This document shows, in pieces, positions 1 to 5,084 of a stretch of 5,968 nt of DNA. Position 1 is the stretch's first letter; every line of letters starts with the position of its first letter. This DNA is from Microcaldota archaeon (GTDB lineage: Archaea > Micrarchaeota > Micrarchaeia > Anstonellales > Bilamarchaeaceae): positions 1-5,968 of the forward strand of contig DYTL01000053.1 in assembly GCA_020726005.1 (NCBI GenBank), written 5' to 3'. The notes under the pieces were generated by a model. The model did no database searches. It saw only the letters and a program-made list of their open reading frames with translations, and was not told the DNA's origin. The position numbers and the translations under genes are program-made.

Positions 1-260
1 TAACGACATTCTTCTAATAGAGGTGGATACCCAACAGAAGCAGTATATGAAGGCGGTTCTTTTATAGCATTTTTAAATGCCTTTGTTAATTCTACTGGAG
101 GTGGGAAGCCATATATAGTTGGATCACCAAGGTTTAAACAACAAGTTTCTAAATGACGATCTTCATTTTTATATTGCTCTATTACCCTTCTAATATAGCG
201 GGTATCATCTATGCGTAAGCTATGCGTTTTCATTTGCATGATACGCTGATCTCTAATCAT
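1..260 (-). CDS. Class I/II PLP-dependent aminotransferase, N-terminal fragment
   Basis: This is an open frame on the minus strand from an ATG at 260 to the left edge (86 codons, incomplete at the 3' end). Residues 43-54 read LNLGDPTIYGFP, followed by PPVELTKAF and, near 71-79, a SYTASVGYP stretch. This is the pattern seen at the N-terminus of alanine/aspartate-type aminotransferases: LN-GDP, then a helix, then Y..S.G. The family transfers amino groups between amino acids and 2-oxo acids using pyridoxal phosphate, in the cytoplasm. The catalytic lysine lies outside the window, so activity and substrate cannot be judged. The start is supported by a GGTGA site five bases upstream. The gene is divergent from the L7Ae run and separated from it by about 600 bases. 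The family call is fairly secure; alanine versus aspartate or aromatic specificity is not resolved. Confidence 0.8.
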   Translation of the reverse strand, partial: MIRDQRIMQMKTHSLRIDDTRYIRRVIEQYKNEDRHLETCCLNLGDPTIYGFPPPVELTKAFKNAIKEPPSYTASVGYPPLLEECR

Positions 261-265
261 ATCTT

Positions 266-270
266 TCACC
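266..270 (-). promoter_or_regulatory. Ribosome-binding site of the aminotransferase
   Basis: On the minus strand the bases read GGTGA, five bases before the ATG at 260. The same word precedes L7Ae, L24e and the DsbA-like gene at 4-5 bases, so it is the local Shine-Dalgarno form and fixes this start. Confidence 0.75.
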
Positions 271-497
271 TATAAAATATACAATTTAACTATGAGTATA
301 GGTACAACAATTTACTATTTATCGCGCAAGAACACTACTACTTCGCATATATTATTTAATTCTTTATTTATCATTAATTACAAAAACTAACTAATTTATA
401 ATTAATCTAGTTAAGTGGTAGTAATTAAAGCTTATGTTAAAAATATAACAAATCGCGCTATAAATGTAATATAGTTAACAAAATTATAAAAAAGTTT

Positions 498-579
498 ATC
501 GGATAATTGAACCGTAACTCCGCAAATTAAGTAATATGTAAATTGTTTCTAATCGGTTTTATCTCCAGTAAATCCGCAA
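498..579. repeat. Two-copy spaced direct repeat, 54-base period
   Basis: The word GTAA[C/A]TCCGCAA occurs at 514-525 and 568-579 (11 of 12 bases identical). Each copy is preceded at the same distance by ATCGG (498-502 and 552-556). The offset is 54 bases for both words, while the sequence between them is largely different. No third copy follows at the same period. It could be paired protein-binding sites, the decayed remains of a duplication, or chance in biased sequence. Confidence 0.45.
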
Positions 580-667
580 GTAAATAAAAACCTTCCGATT
601 TCGAAATTACATAAATTCGCTAAAAAACGCGAAAAATAGTTTAATTATAAAACCAATATATTGTTCG

Positions 668-679
668 ATTCGCGCGAAT
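668..679. repeat. Perfect 12-base palindrome
   Basis: ATTCGCGCGAAT is its own reverse complement. It lies about 190 bases before L7Ae, in a region where such a GC core stands out. It could be a dimeric regulator site, but no regulator gene is adjacent. CGCG/GCGC words are common in the left half of this window, which weakens the case. Confidence 0.5.
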
Positions 680-732
680 GGTTTAGTTGTAGAAGATGTT
701 CGGAATTACTGGTGTTACAACGATAAGGTACA

Positions 733-741
733 TTTATAAAT
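733..741 (+). promoter_or_regulatory. TATA-like box, candidate distal promoter of the L7Ae run
   Basis: TTTATAAAT resembles the archaeal TATA box. Initiation about 25 bases downstream would fall near 762-766 and give a leader of roughly 100 bases that includes the box-C-like element. AT-rich sequence gives many false matches, so this is a candidate only. Confidence 0.4.
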
Positions 742-782
742 CTTCTATTATTATTATTTTATAACTTTCGGCTAATCTTAAA

Positions 783-792
783 TATTATAAAT
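783..792 (+). promoter_or_regulatory. TATA-like box, candidate proximal promoter of the L7Ae run
   Basis: TATTATAAAT lies about 70 bases before the L7Ae start. Initiation about 25 bases downstream would fall near 812-815, so the mRNA would begin at or next to GGGTGATGA and have a leader of about 50 bases. This competes with the box at 733-741. The choice decides whether the leader can form the candidate kink-turn at 793-823. Confidence 0.4.
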
Positions 793-823
793 GCTGTGAA
801 CCGTCCTTTTTAGGGTGATGAGC
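793..823 (+). promoter_or_regulatory. Box C / kink-turn-like element upstream of L7Ae
   Basis: GTGATGA (815-821) matches the box C consensus RUGAUGA. Upstream, GCTGTGA (793-799) can pair with it as in a D/C kink-turn: GCU with AGC (821-823), then U-U and the two sheared pairs G798-A818 and A799-G817. CC (801-802) can pair with GG (813-814) to cap the motif. It is imperfect: G796 faces G820 where a C-G pair is expected, and the bulge is two or three bases depending on pairing. L7Ae is the protein that binds this fold, and L7Ae binding to a K-turn in its own mRNA leader has been reported in Sulfolobus. Autoregulation here is inference. Confidence 0.4.
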
Positions 824-852
824 CGAGAAAAACAACACCAATGAAAATATGA

Positions 853-857
853 GGTGA
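853..857 (+). promoter_or_regulatory. Ribosome-binding site of L7Ae
   Basis: GGTGA (within GAGGTGA, 851-857) ends four bases before the ATG at 862. CACC at 836-839 can pair either with the GGTG of this site (853-856) or with GGTG at 814-817. The two pairings exclude each other, so the leader could in principle switch site access. Confidence 0.75.
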
Positions 858-861
858 AAAA

Positions 862-1221
862 ATGGTAAGTTACGTAAAGAATCCAACTCCTATTGGAGTA
901 AAAAATAGGATACTTGAAGCACTTTCAATGGCAAAAGAATCTGGAAAATTTAGGAAAGGAGTGAATGAAGTTACCAAAGCTATAGAAAAGAAAAGCGCGC
1001 AACTCGTAATAATTGCTGAAGATGTTCAACCTGAAGAAGTTGTGATGCATCTTCCAATTCTTTGCGAAGAAAAAGGAATACCTTATGCATTCATAACTAC
1101 TAAAAAGGAGCTTGGTAGCGCAATAGGTCTAATAATTTCAACTTCCTCAATAGCGATTGAGGACCCTGGAGGTGCAAAAGAACTTGTAAATGATATAATA
1201 AAAACGCTTCTTAAAAAGTAA
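862..1221 (+). CDS. rpl7ae: Ribosomal protein L7Ae / K-turn-binding RNP protein
   Basis: The 119-residue protein has the usual length of archaeal L7Ae. Near 33-42 it carries GVNEVTKAIE, the RNA-contacting loop and helix that recognise kink-turns. It is followed by LVIIAEDVQP (48-57), HLPILCEEKGIPY (63-75) and the conserved ELG.A.G segment (83-89). By family knowledge it is a large-subunit ribosomal protein and also the core protein of C/D and H/ACA guide RNPs and archaeal RNase P. The start has a strong GAGGTGA site. It leads a run in which S28e follows after 12 bases. A box-C-like element lies in the likely leader, which suggests autoregulation. The sequence is full length and I see no missing key residue. 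Confidence 0.97.
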   Translation: MVSYVKNPTPIGVKNRILEALSMAKESGKFRKGVNEVTKAIEKKSAQLVIIAEDVQPEEVVMHLPILCEEKGIPYAFITTKKELGSAIGLIISTSSIAIEDPGGAKELVNDIIKTLLKK

Positions 1222-1233
1222 ATAGTTGATTAA

Positions 1234-1443
1234 ATGACCGAAGGTTATTGTGTTGAGATTGTAGAAGTGCGTGGAAAAACAGGTGTATATGGAGAGATAT
1301 ATCAAGTTCTTTGTAAAGTTCTTGAAGGCCCGGATACTGGTCATGTAATTATGAGAAATGTAAAGGGTCCTGTTAAAAAGGGCATGTTTATTATATTACT
1401 TGATACTGAAAGAGAAGCTAAAGAAATTCAAGCTAAACGGTGA
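1234..1443 (+). CDS. rps28e: Small-subunit ribosomal protein S28e
   Basis: The 69-residue protein has the small OB-like fold pattern of S28e: VEIVEVRGKTGVYGEI near the start, then VLEGPDTGHVIMRNVKGPV and the conserved C-terminal DTEREAKEIQ. It is an archaeal/eukaryotic-type 30S protein with no bacterial counterpart, which supports the archaeal assignment. An in-frame TAA sits directly before the ATG, so the start cannot lie further upstream. GTTGAT, a weak variant of the local GGTGA site, lies just before it. The gene is 12 bases after L7Ae and 4 bases before L24e, so the three are almost certainly co-transcribed. A cysteine at position 6 is the only slightly unusual residue I noticed in the N-terminal strand. 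Confidence 0.95.
   Translation: MTEGYCVEIVEVRGKTGVYGEIYQVLCKVLEGPDTGHVIMRNVKGPVKKGMFIILLDTEREAKEIQAKR
1439..1443 (+). promoter_or_regulatory. Ribosome-binding site of L24e, overlapping the S28e stop
   Basis: GGTGA ends four bases before the L24e ATG. Its last three bases are the TGA stop of S28e. This arrangement suggests tight translational coupling of the two ribosomal genes. Confidence 0.7.
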
Positions 1444-1447
1444 TTGA

Positions 1448-1633
1448 ATGCATTCGTGTTATTTTTGTGCGAATGATATTAAAAAGGGCGTTGGGATAAT
1501 TTACATAAAAAAAGATGGCACTATACTTTATTTTTGCTCAAGCAAATGTAGAAAAAATTCCTTAAAATTAAAAAGAGAAGGAAGAAGAGTAAAATGGACT
1601 AAGAGTGCGAAAGCATTTAAGGTAAAGATATAA
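1448..1633 (+). CDS. rpl24e: Large-subunit ribosomal protein L24e (zinc ribbon)
   Basis: The 61-residue protein has the zinc-binding pattern of L24e: C4-X2-C7 in the first loop and C30-X3-C34 in the second (FCSSKCRKN). The basic stretch LKREGRRVKWTKSAK follows. All four zinc ligands are present. Length and motif order match the archaeal L24e core, without the C-terminal extension of the eukaryotic protein. An in-frame TGA abuts the ATG, so the start is fixed, and the GGTGA site overlaps the stop of S28e. Position between S28e and ndk is the common archaeal order. It acts in the 50S subunit near the subunit interface, by family knowledge. Confidence 0.95.
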   Translation: MHSCYFCANDIKKGVGIIYIKKDGTILYFCSSKCRKNSLKLKREGRRVKWTKSAKAFKVKI

Positions 1634-1664
1634 TTTTAAAACCAAATTCACAAAGGTAATCCCT

Positions 1665-2126
1665 ATGGAACGCACACTTGTTCTTCTTAAATCCGATGCA
1701 ATTCAGCGCGCGCTTATAGGAAGTATAATTACTCGATTTGAAAGACGCGGATTAAAATTAATTGGCTTAAAAATGATTAAACTAAGTCCTGCTCTTTCAA
1801 AAGAGCACTATTCTCATCTTACTTCTAAACCATTTTATCCTGATTTGGAAAAGTTTATTATCCATAACCCTATAATAGCAATTGTGCTTGAAGGTAAAGA
1901 GTGCGTTCAAATAGTACGGGATATGATAGGCCCAACCAATTCAAGGAAAGCTTTACCAGGAACAATTCGCGGAGATTTGAGTGTGAGTACTTCCCGTAAT
2001 ATAATTCATGGAAGCGATTCTTTAGAAACCGCAGAAAAAGAAATAAAAAGATTTTTTAAACATGATGAGCTTTTTGAGTATAAAATTTCACTTTCAGAAT
2101 ATATCTACGCGCAAGATGAAATTTAG
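1665..2126 (+). CDS. ndk: Nucleoside diphosphate kinase
   Basis: The 153-residue protein matches the NDK family in length and motif order: TLVLLKSDAIQR at 4-15, RFERRGLKL at 24-32, PGTIRGD at 98-104 and the active-site NIIHGSDS at 112-119. H115 is the residue that carries the phosphate in the ping-pong transfer from one NTP to another NDP or dNDP. Arg102 and Asn112 are in their expected places. One oddity is that the highly conserved KPDA motif reads KSDA here (K9 kept, Pro changed to Ser). The gene follows L24e by 31 bases with an AAAGGTAA site about 7 bases before the ATG. Together with the next gene, dut, it forms a nucleotide-pool pair. The family call is firm; the effect of the Pro-to-Ser change is unknown. 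Confidence 0.96.
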   Translation: MERTLVLLKSDAIQRALIGSIITRFERRGLKLIGLKMIKLSPALSKEHYSHLTSKPFYPDLEKFIIHNPIIAIVLEGKECVQIVRDMIGPTNSRKALPGTIRGDLSVSTSRNIIHGSDSLETAEKEIKRFFKHDELFEYKISLSEYIYAQDEI

Positions 2127-2137
2127 GAATTTTATGT

Positions 2138-2151
2138 GTTGAATTTTCAAC
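2138..2151. repeat. Short inverted repeat between ndk and dut
   Basis: GTTGAA and TTCAAC are separated by two bases, giving a 5-6 base-pair hairpin in the 44-base ndk-dut gap. No T-run follows, so a terminator is not supported. It may be an mRNA processing site or may be incidental. Confidence 0.35.
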
Positions 2152-2170
2152 GTGCCAATACGGTTGTTAA

Positions 2171-2659
2171 ATGATTTTACCAAAAGAAATCCTTTTAAAT
2201 AGAAAATTTGTACGCGATACAATAAACAATAGTCAATTCCAGCCCGCAGGTATTGATATTACATTTAAGAAAGCATATTCGTACAAAACAGCTGGAAAAA
2301 TAGATTTTGATAATAGAGAAAGAAAAATAAGCAAAGTTGCGCCAATTCCTTTTATAGATGATGAAGTAAAATTAGCACTTGGCGCGTATAAAGTAATATT
2401 CAATGAATATGTACATATTCCACAAGATGCAGCTGCATTTTGTTTTCCGCGTTCCTCACTTTTGCGTTCAGGAATAACACTTGAATGCGCGGTTTGGGAT
2501 CCGGGTTATGAAGGAAGAAGCGAAGCTATGTTGATAGTTCTCAATCCACACGGCGCGATACTCAAGCGCAATGCAAAAATAGGACAACTTGTATTTGTAA
2601 AATTAGTAGAAAAAACCTCATACTTTTATGAAGGTACATATAAAAAGGAAAATAAATAG
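2171..2659 (+). CDS. dut: dUTP diphosphatase, archaeal DCD/DUT family
   Basis: The 162-residue protein belongs to the trimeric dCTP deaminase/dUTPase fold. QPAGID lies at 24-29, FPRSSLLRSG at 92-101 (the phosphate-binding PRSS motif), AVWDPGYEGRSE at 107-118, IGQLVF at 137-142, and a C-terminal YEGTYKKEN that resembles the closing YxGxYQGEN tail of archaeal dUTPases. In dCTP deaminases the catalytic Glu lies five residues after the second Gly of DPG..G. Here that place is Met120, so dUTP hydrolysis to dUMP and pyrophosphate is more likely than deamination. The AVWD.GYEGR pattern matches proteins annotated as dUTPase in methanogens and haloarchaea, as I recall them. An in-frame TAA directly before ATG fixes the start; GGTTG upstream is a weak binding site. 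It follows ndk in the run. Confidence 0.88.
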   Translation: MILPKEILLNRKFVRDTINNSQFQPAGIDITFKKAYSYKTAGKIDFDNRERKISKVAPIPFIDDEVKLALGAYKVIFNEYVHIPQDAAAFCFPRSSLLRSGITLECAVWDPGYEGRSEAMLIVLNPHGAILKRNAKIGQLVFVKLVEKTSYFYEGTYKKENK

Positions 2660-2676
2660 TATGAATTGTGAGAAAT

Positions 2677-3006
2677 ATGTTTAAATATAAAGGAGAGCAT
2701 GGAGGAAGGCATGGCTCCAAACGATATAATCAAGGTAACCCTATAAATGTGCAAAGTCAATTTGATATTGCGAGGGGTCATGTAAATAAAGGAGATAGGC
2801 TAAAATTATTAGCCAAAGAATCAATAGTGGATGACAATATATCTAATGCAGCTATACTGCTCAAACAGGCATGTGATAACTATGAAAAAGCATTAACGAT
2901 AGCAGAAAAATATAAGTGCGATTCTGGATTTAAGAGAACACTAGCTACCTATCGAACCACATATGATGAGTGTTTGGCTGAATATGACGAATTACTAAAG
3001 TCTTAG
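2677..3006 (+). CDS. Small basic-tailed helical protein, not recognised
   Basis: I do not recognise this 109-residue protein. Residues 1-20 are rich in Gly, Lys, Arg and His (GEHGGRHGSKRY) and look disordered and basic. From about 27 on it looks entirely helical, with A58-Y79 (KQACDNYEKALTIAEKY) like one TPR or MIT-type helix pair, and an acidic amphipathic end (YDECLAEYDELL). It has three cysteines (66, 81, 99) and no signal or membrane segment. A basic disordered tail plus short helical hairpin recalls the architecture of bacterial DUF4167 proteins, but I do not claim homology. I chose ATG 2677, preceded by TGTGA five bases upstream; a GTG at 2668 would add three residues but has no binding site. 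It lies 17 bases after dut, and its stop overlaps the binding site of the next gene. Nucleic-acid binding is only a guess. Confidence 0.75.
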   Translation: MFKYKGEHGGRHGSKRYNQGNPINVQSQFDIARGHVNKGDRLKLLAKESIVDDNISNAAILLKQACDNYEKALTIAEKYKCDSGFKRTLATYRTTYDECLAEYDELLKS

Positions 3007-3010
3007 GTGA
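3006..3010 (+). promoter_or_regulatory. Ribosome-binding site that points to an AUA start
   Basis: GGTGA overlaps the last base of the preceding stop (TAG 3004-3006) and ends four bases before ATA 3015-3017. Spacing is the same as for L7Ae and L24e. The next usual start in frame, TTG 3030, would be 19 bases away, too far for this site. Confidence 0.6.
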
Positions 3011-3014
3011 TAAG

Positions 3015-3764
3015 ATAAAAAAAATATTTTTGTTTTTTGTATTAGCAGTTCTTTTTGCAGGATTTTTATTTTTTGAAGGATGTACAAATAATCCTCCTAT
3101 GAAAAATGCAATTATAACTAATATTTCTTTTAAGATTGAATCTGGTACAAATCCTGTTCTTGGTAATAAAAGTGCACCAATAACTATAATAGAATTTACG
3201 GATTATCAATGTCCATATTGCAAGAAACATGCAATAGAAACATTTCCTCAAATAGAAACTAATTACATTAAAATAGGGAAAGTAAAATACTATTTACGCG
3301 ATTTTCCGCTTGAAATGCATACTAATGCAAAAAATGCGGCTTTAGCATCAAAATGCGTAGAACAAAATAAATATTGGGAAATGCACACACTTTTATTTAC
3401 AAAGCAAAAAGAATGGGCAATTTATTCTGAAACCCAACTCGCTTCAAAATTTACAGAATATGCGTCTGACTTAGGGATAGACAAACGGACATTTTCTTCG
3501 TGTTATTCAGATAATAAATTTAAACAACAAATTTTTTCTGATATAGACGCAGGTCAATTATATGGAATTACAGGTGTACCATCAACAATAATATTATTTC
3601 CAAAAAGTGCGAACGAAACCAAGTTTCTTGAATTTTTTTCAATATATTCTGAGTATGTAAACAAAGGATATCTTTCAATTTCGCGCGATTCTGAAGGAAA
3701 TTACGCATTTTTTGTAAAGGGCGCGTTTCCATATAAAATATTCAAACAAATTTTAGATTTATGA
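3015..3764 (+). CDS. DsbA-like thioredoxin-fold protein, membrane-anchored or lipoprotein
   Basis: The 249-residue protein (from ATA 3015) has an N-terminal KIKK, a hydrophobic run to residue 20, and Cys23 in FFEGC, which could be a loose lipobox. Next comes a DsbA-type domain (Thioredoxin_4 class): SAPITIIEFTDYQCPYCKKH with the CPYC redox pair at C66/C69, RDFPLEMHTNA, NAALASKC and the cis-proline loop GVPST (Pro189). The C-terminal GAFPYKIFKQILD resembles the usual end of this family. It should form or shuffle disulfides outside the cell membrane. The start is unusual: no ATG or GTG fits. TTG 3030 (244 residues) would drop the basic N-terminal end and leave the GGTGA site 19 bases away. It is the last gene of the run and ends at an oligo-T tract. 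Confidence 0.88.
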   Translation: MKKIFLFFVLAVLFAGFLFFEGCTNNPPMKNAIITNISFKIESGTNPVLGNKSAPITIIEFTDYQCPYCKKHAIETFPQIETNYIKIGKVKYYLRDFPLEMHTNAKNAALASKCVEQNKYWEMHTLLFTKQKEWAIYSETQLASKFTEYASDLGIDKRTFSSCYSDNKFKQQIFSDIDAGQLYGITGVPSTIILFPKSANETKFLEFFSIYSEYVNKGYLSISRDSEGNYAFFVKGAFPYKIFKQILDL

Positions 3765-3771
3765 TTTTTTT
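3765..3771 (+). terminator. Oligo-T tract ending the plus-strand run
   Basis: Seven T residues directly follow the TGA of the DsbA-like gene, in the 13-base gap before the convergent LemA gene ends. Archaeal RNA polymerase terminates at such T-runs without needing a hairpin, and no clear hairpin is seen. On the minus strand I see no equivalent T-run just after the LemA stop. Confidence 0.5.
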
Positions 3772-3777
3772 CTAAAT

Positions 3778-4365
3778 TTAAGGAAGCGTTGTTTGTCCCC
3801 CTACTTTTGGTACAATTTCTGCACCTGCAGTTGCTTTGAAATATTGCTTTTCTTTGAAGCCAAATGTACCTGCAAACATATTGTTCGGGAAAATCTTTAT
3901 TTCTATGTTATATTGCTTAACCATGTCATTAAATCTATTTCTTTCTACTCTTACACGATTTTCTTGACCTTCAAGAACAATTCTTAGTTCCTGATATCCT
4001 TTACTGAATTGTAAATTGGGGTAATTTTCTGTAAGTGCTATTACTTTGAATAAAGTTCTATCAACTTCTTGAGCAGCAAGGACTTTATCGTTTGTATTTT
4101 TTGAGTTTAGGTAATTCGCTCTTGCATTTGCAAGATTTGAAAGCAATGTGGTTTCTGTTTTCACTTCCGAAGAAACAGTTGCGACTATATTTGGAATAAG
4201 GTCCATTCTCTCTTGATAGACCGTTTCAACTTTTGACCATTGGGAATCGCATTCCTGTGAAAGCGAAGTCATGTTATTATAGGTCATAACTGTACCTATT
4301 ATTCCAATTAAAATAAAAAACGCAACAATTCCAATACAAATTAAACTTATCATTTTATTCTCCAT
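3778..4365 (-). CDS. LemA-family membrane protein, divergent copy
   Basis: The 195-residue protein has one N-terminal membrane segment (about 6-28) followed by the LemA helical bundle: YNNMTSL at 29-35, QW at 42-43, RMDLIPN at 53-59, LANARA in the second helix, ENYPNLQ, and the C-terminal YNIEIKIFPNNMFAGTFGF and YFKA motifs. LemA proteins are widespread single-pass proteins of unclear function, known in bacteria mostly as neighbours of TPM proteins or HtpX proteases. This copy departs from the usual pattern (SQECDSQWSKVETVYQER in place of LRN..D..WAQIDVQLKR) and has a C-terminal extension ending VGGQTTLP. It lies 17 bases after the TPM gene, with GAGGGA five bases before its ATG, so the two form an operon. 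It converges on the DsbA-like gene. Confidence 0.92.
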   Translation of the reverse strand: MENKMISLICIGIVAFFILIGIIGTVMTYNNMTSLSQECDSQWSKVETVYQERMDLIPNIVATVSSEVKTETTLLSNLANARANYLNSKNTNDKVLAAQEVDRTLFKVIALTENYPNLQFSKGYQELRIVLEGQENRVRVERNRFNDMVKQYNIEIKIFPNNMFAGTFGFKEKQYFKATAGAEIVPKVGGQTTLP

Positions 4366-4382
4366 TTTGATCCCTCATTTAT

Positions 4383-5069
4383 TCACCATTTACCTGAGGA
4401 GCCACCTCCTCCACTTCTTCCACCACCAAATCCTCTAAACCTACTTCCTCCACTTCTTCCACCACTAAATCCTCCAAAACCAGGCTTAATTTTACCGGTA
4501 ATAAATCCATATATAATTAATATTACAATCAAAATAAATATAATACAGCCTAATAGATTAGTTTGTTGTGTTGGCGATTTTCCAGGGGCATATTCCTTTT
4601 TCTGAAGTATATCTTTAATTTCCTTAATTGAGTTTATTAATCCTTGTCCATAGTCTCCTTCTTTGAATTTTGGATTGATAAACTCCTCGCGTATTCTTTT
4701 TGTTTCGAGGTCAGGGATGTATCCTTCAAGACCATATCCCACTTCAATACGAACCAAGCGTTCCTTAACTGAGACCAAAATAAGCAATCCATTATCCTCG
4801 CCTTTTTTACCTATTTTCCATTTAGCGAAAAGACGTTCTGCATATTGATTTATTCCTCCTTCTGACTCTGTTGTATCTATAGTAACAATTGCAATTTCAA
4901 CGCTGGTATTTTTCTCAATTTCATTTATAATCGCAGTTAGTTGAGTTTCCTCGCTTGAACTAAGAATATTCGCAAAATCATTTACATAACCACGGTAATT
5001 TGGTAGTTCTGCATATACAAATATAGATATTAAAAGTAAAAAAAGGACTATTATTGTTATTTTTTGCAT
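4383..5069 (-). CDS. TPM-domain membrane protein with glycine-rich tail
   Basis: The 228-residue protein (from ATG 5069) starts with a signal or anchor segment (4-20, ending VYA before ELP). A TPM domain follows, about 23-160: YVNDFANIL, VEIAIVTID, YAERLFAKWKIGKKG, DNGLL (92-96), RIEVGYGLEGYIPD (107-120) and a GDY.QGL motif. A second membrane segment (about 172-192) leads into a glycine-rich tail with a 13-residue internal repeat. This order is that of the bacterial YgcG-type TPM proteins, often beside lemA; TPM domains have been linked to phosphatase activity and to photosystem II repair in plants, but the role here is unknown. The domain should face outside. A TTG at 5084 would add MNKNF; ATG 5069 has a TATA-like box about 26 bases upstream, which fits a leaderless mRNA. 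Confidence 0.92.
   Translation of the reverse strand: MQKITIIVLFLLLISIFVYAELPNYRGYVNDFANILSSSEETQLTAIINEIEKNTSVEIAIVTIDTTESEGGINQYAERLFAKWKIGKKGEDNGLLILVSVKERLVRIEVGYGLEGYIPDLETKRIREEFINPKFKEGDYGQGLINSIKEIKDILQKKEYAPGKSPTQQTNLLGCIIFILIVILIIYGFITGKIKPGFGGFSGGRSGGSRFRGFGGGRSGGGGSSGKW
4404..4480 (-). repeat. 39-base imperfect tandem repeat in the TPM glycine-rich tail
   Basis: Two adjacent copies with a 39-base period share most bases, including CCTCCACTTCTTCCACCAC on the plus strand. They encode two 13-residue units, GFSGGRSGGSRFR and GFGGGRSGGGGSS. The unit is in frame, so change in copy number would lengthen the tail without breaking the gene. Confidence 0.75.
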
Positions 5070-5084
5070 AAAATTTTTATTCAA

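Larger units (their letters stand above)
271..861. other. Long AT-rich intergenic region without a supported gene
   Basis: Stops are frequent in all frames and I see no protein-like open frame and no tRNA or rRNA. The region is very AT-rich but punctuated by CG-containing words (TCGCGC, ATCGG, TCCGC, CCGA). It contains a spaced direct repeat (498-579), a 12-base palindrome (668-679), TATA-like boxes (733-741 and 783-792) and a box-C-like element (793-823), each listed separately. It must hold the promoters of the two divergent flanking genes. An unrecognised small RNA gene is possible but I cannot support one. Confidence 0.7.

Noticed and set aside
498..605. CRISPR array suggested by the repeated words
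   Set aside because: There are only two copies, the shared words are short and there are no cas genes in the window.
661..680. TTCGATTC resembling a tRNA T-loop
   Set aside because: The flanking bases do not form a five-pair T-stem and no acceptor or anticodon arm is found.
815..857. A stand-alone C/D box guide RNA starting at GTGATGA
   Set aside because: No CTGA box D follows at a suitable distance, only CCGA and ATGAGG variants, and the stretch runs into the L7Ae binding site.
1147..1344. 65-codon minus-strand frame
   Set aside because: It lies opposite L7Ae and S28e, is biased in composition and has no binding site or recognisable motif.
2171..2659. Calling this protein dCTP deaminase
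   Set aside because: The deaminase glutamate position is Met and the motif and tail pattern match archaeal dUTPases better.
2661..2684. Seven-codon ATG frame just after dut, possible leader peptide
   Set aside because: There is no binding site and no attenuator-like hairpin, and it overlaps the start of the next gene.
3066..3251. 61-codon minus-strand frame
   Set aside because: It is antisense to the DsbA-like gene, whose CPYC and motif pattern are clear; it has no features of its own.
3793..3987. 64-codon plus-strand frame
   Set aside because: It is antisense to the C-terminal part of the divergent LemA gene, with no binding site.
4663..4848. 61-codon plus-strand frame
   Set aside because: It is antisense to the conserved TPM domain.
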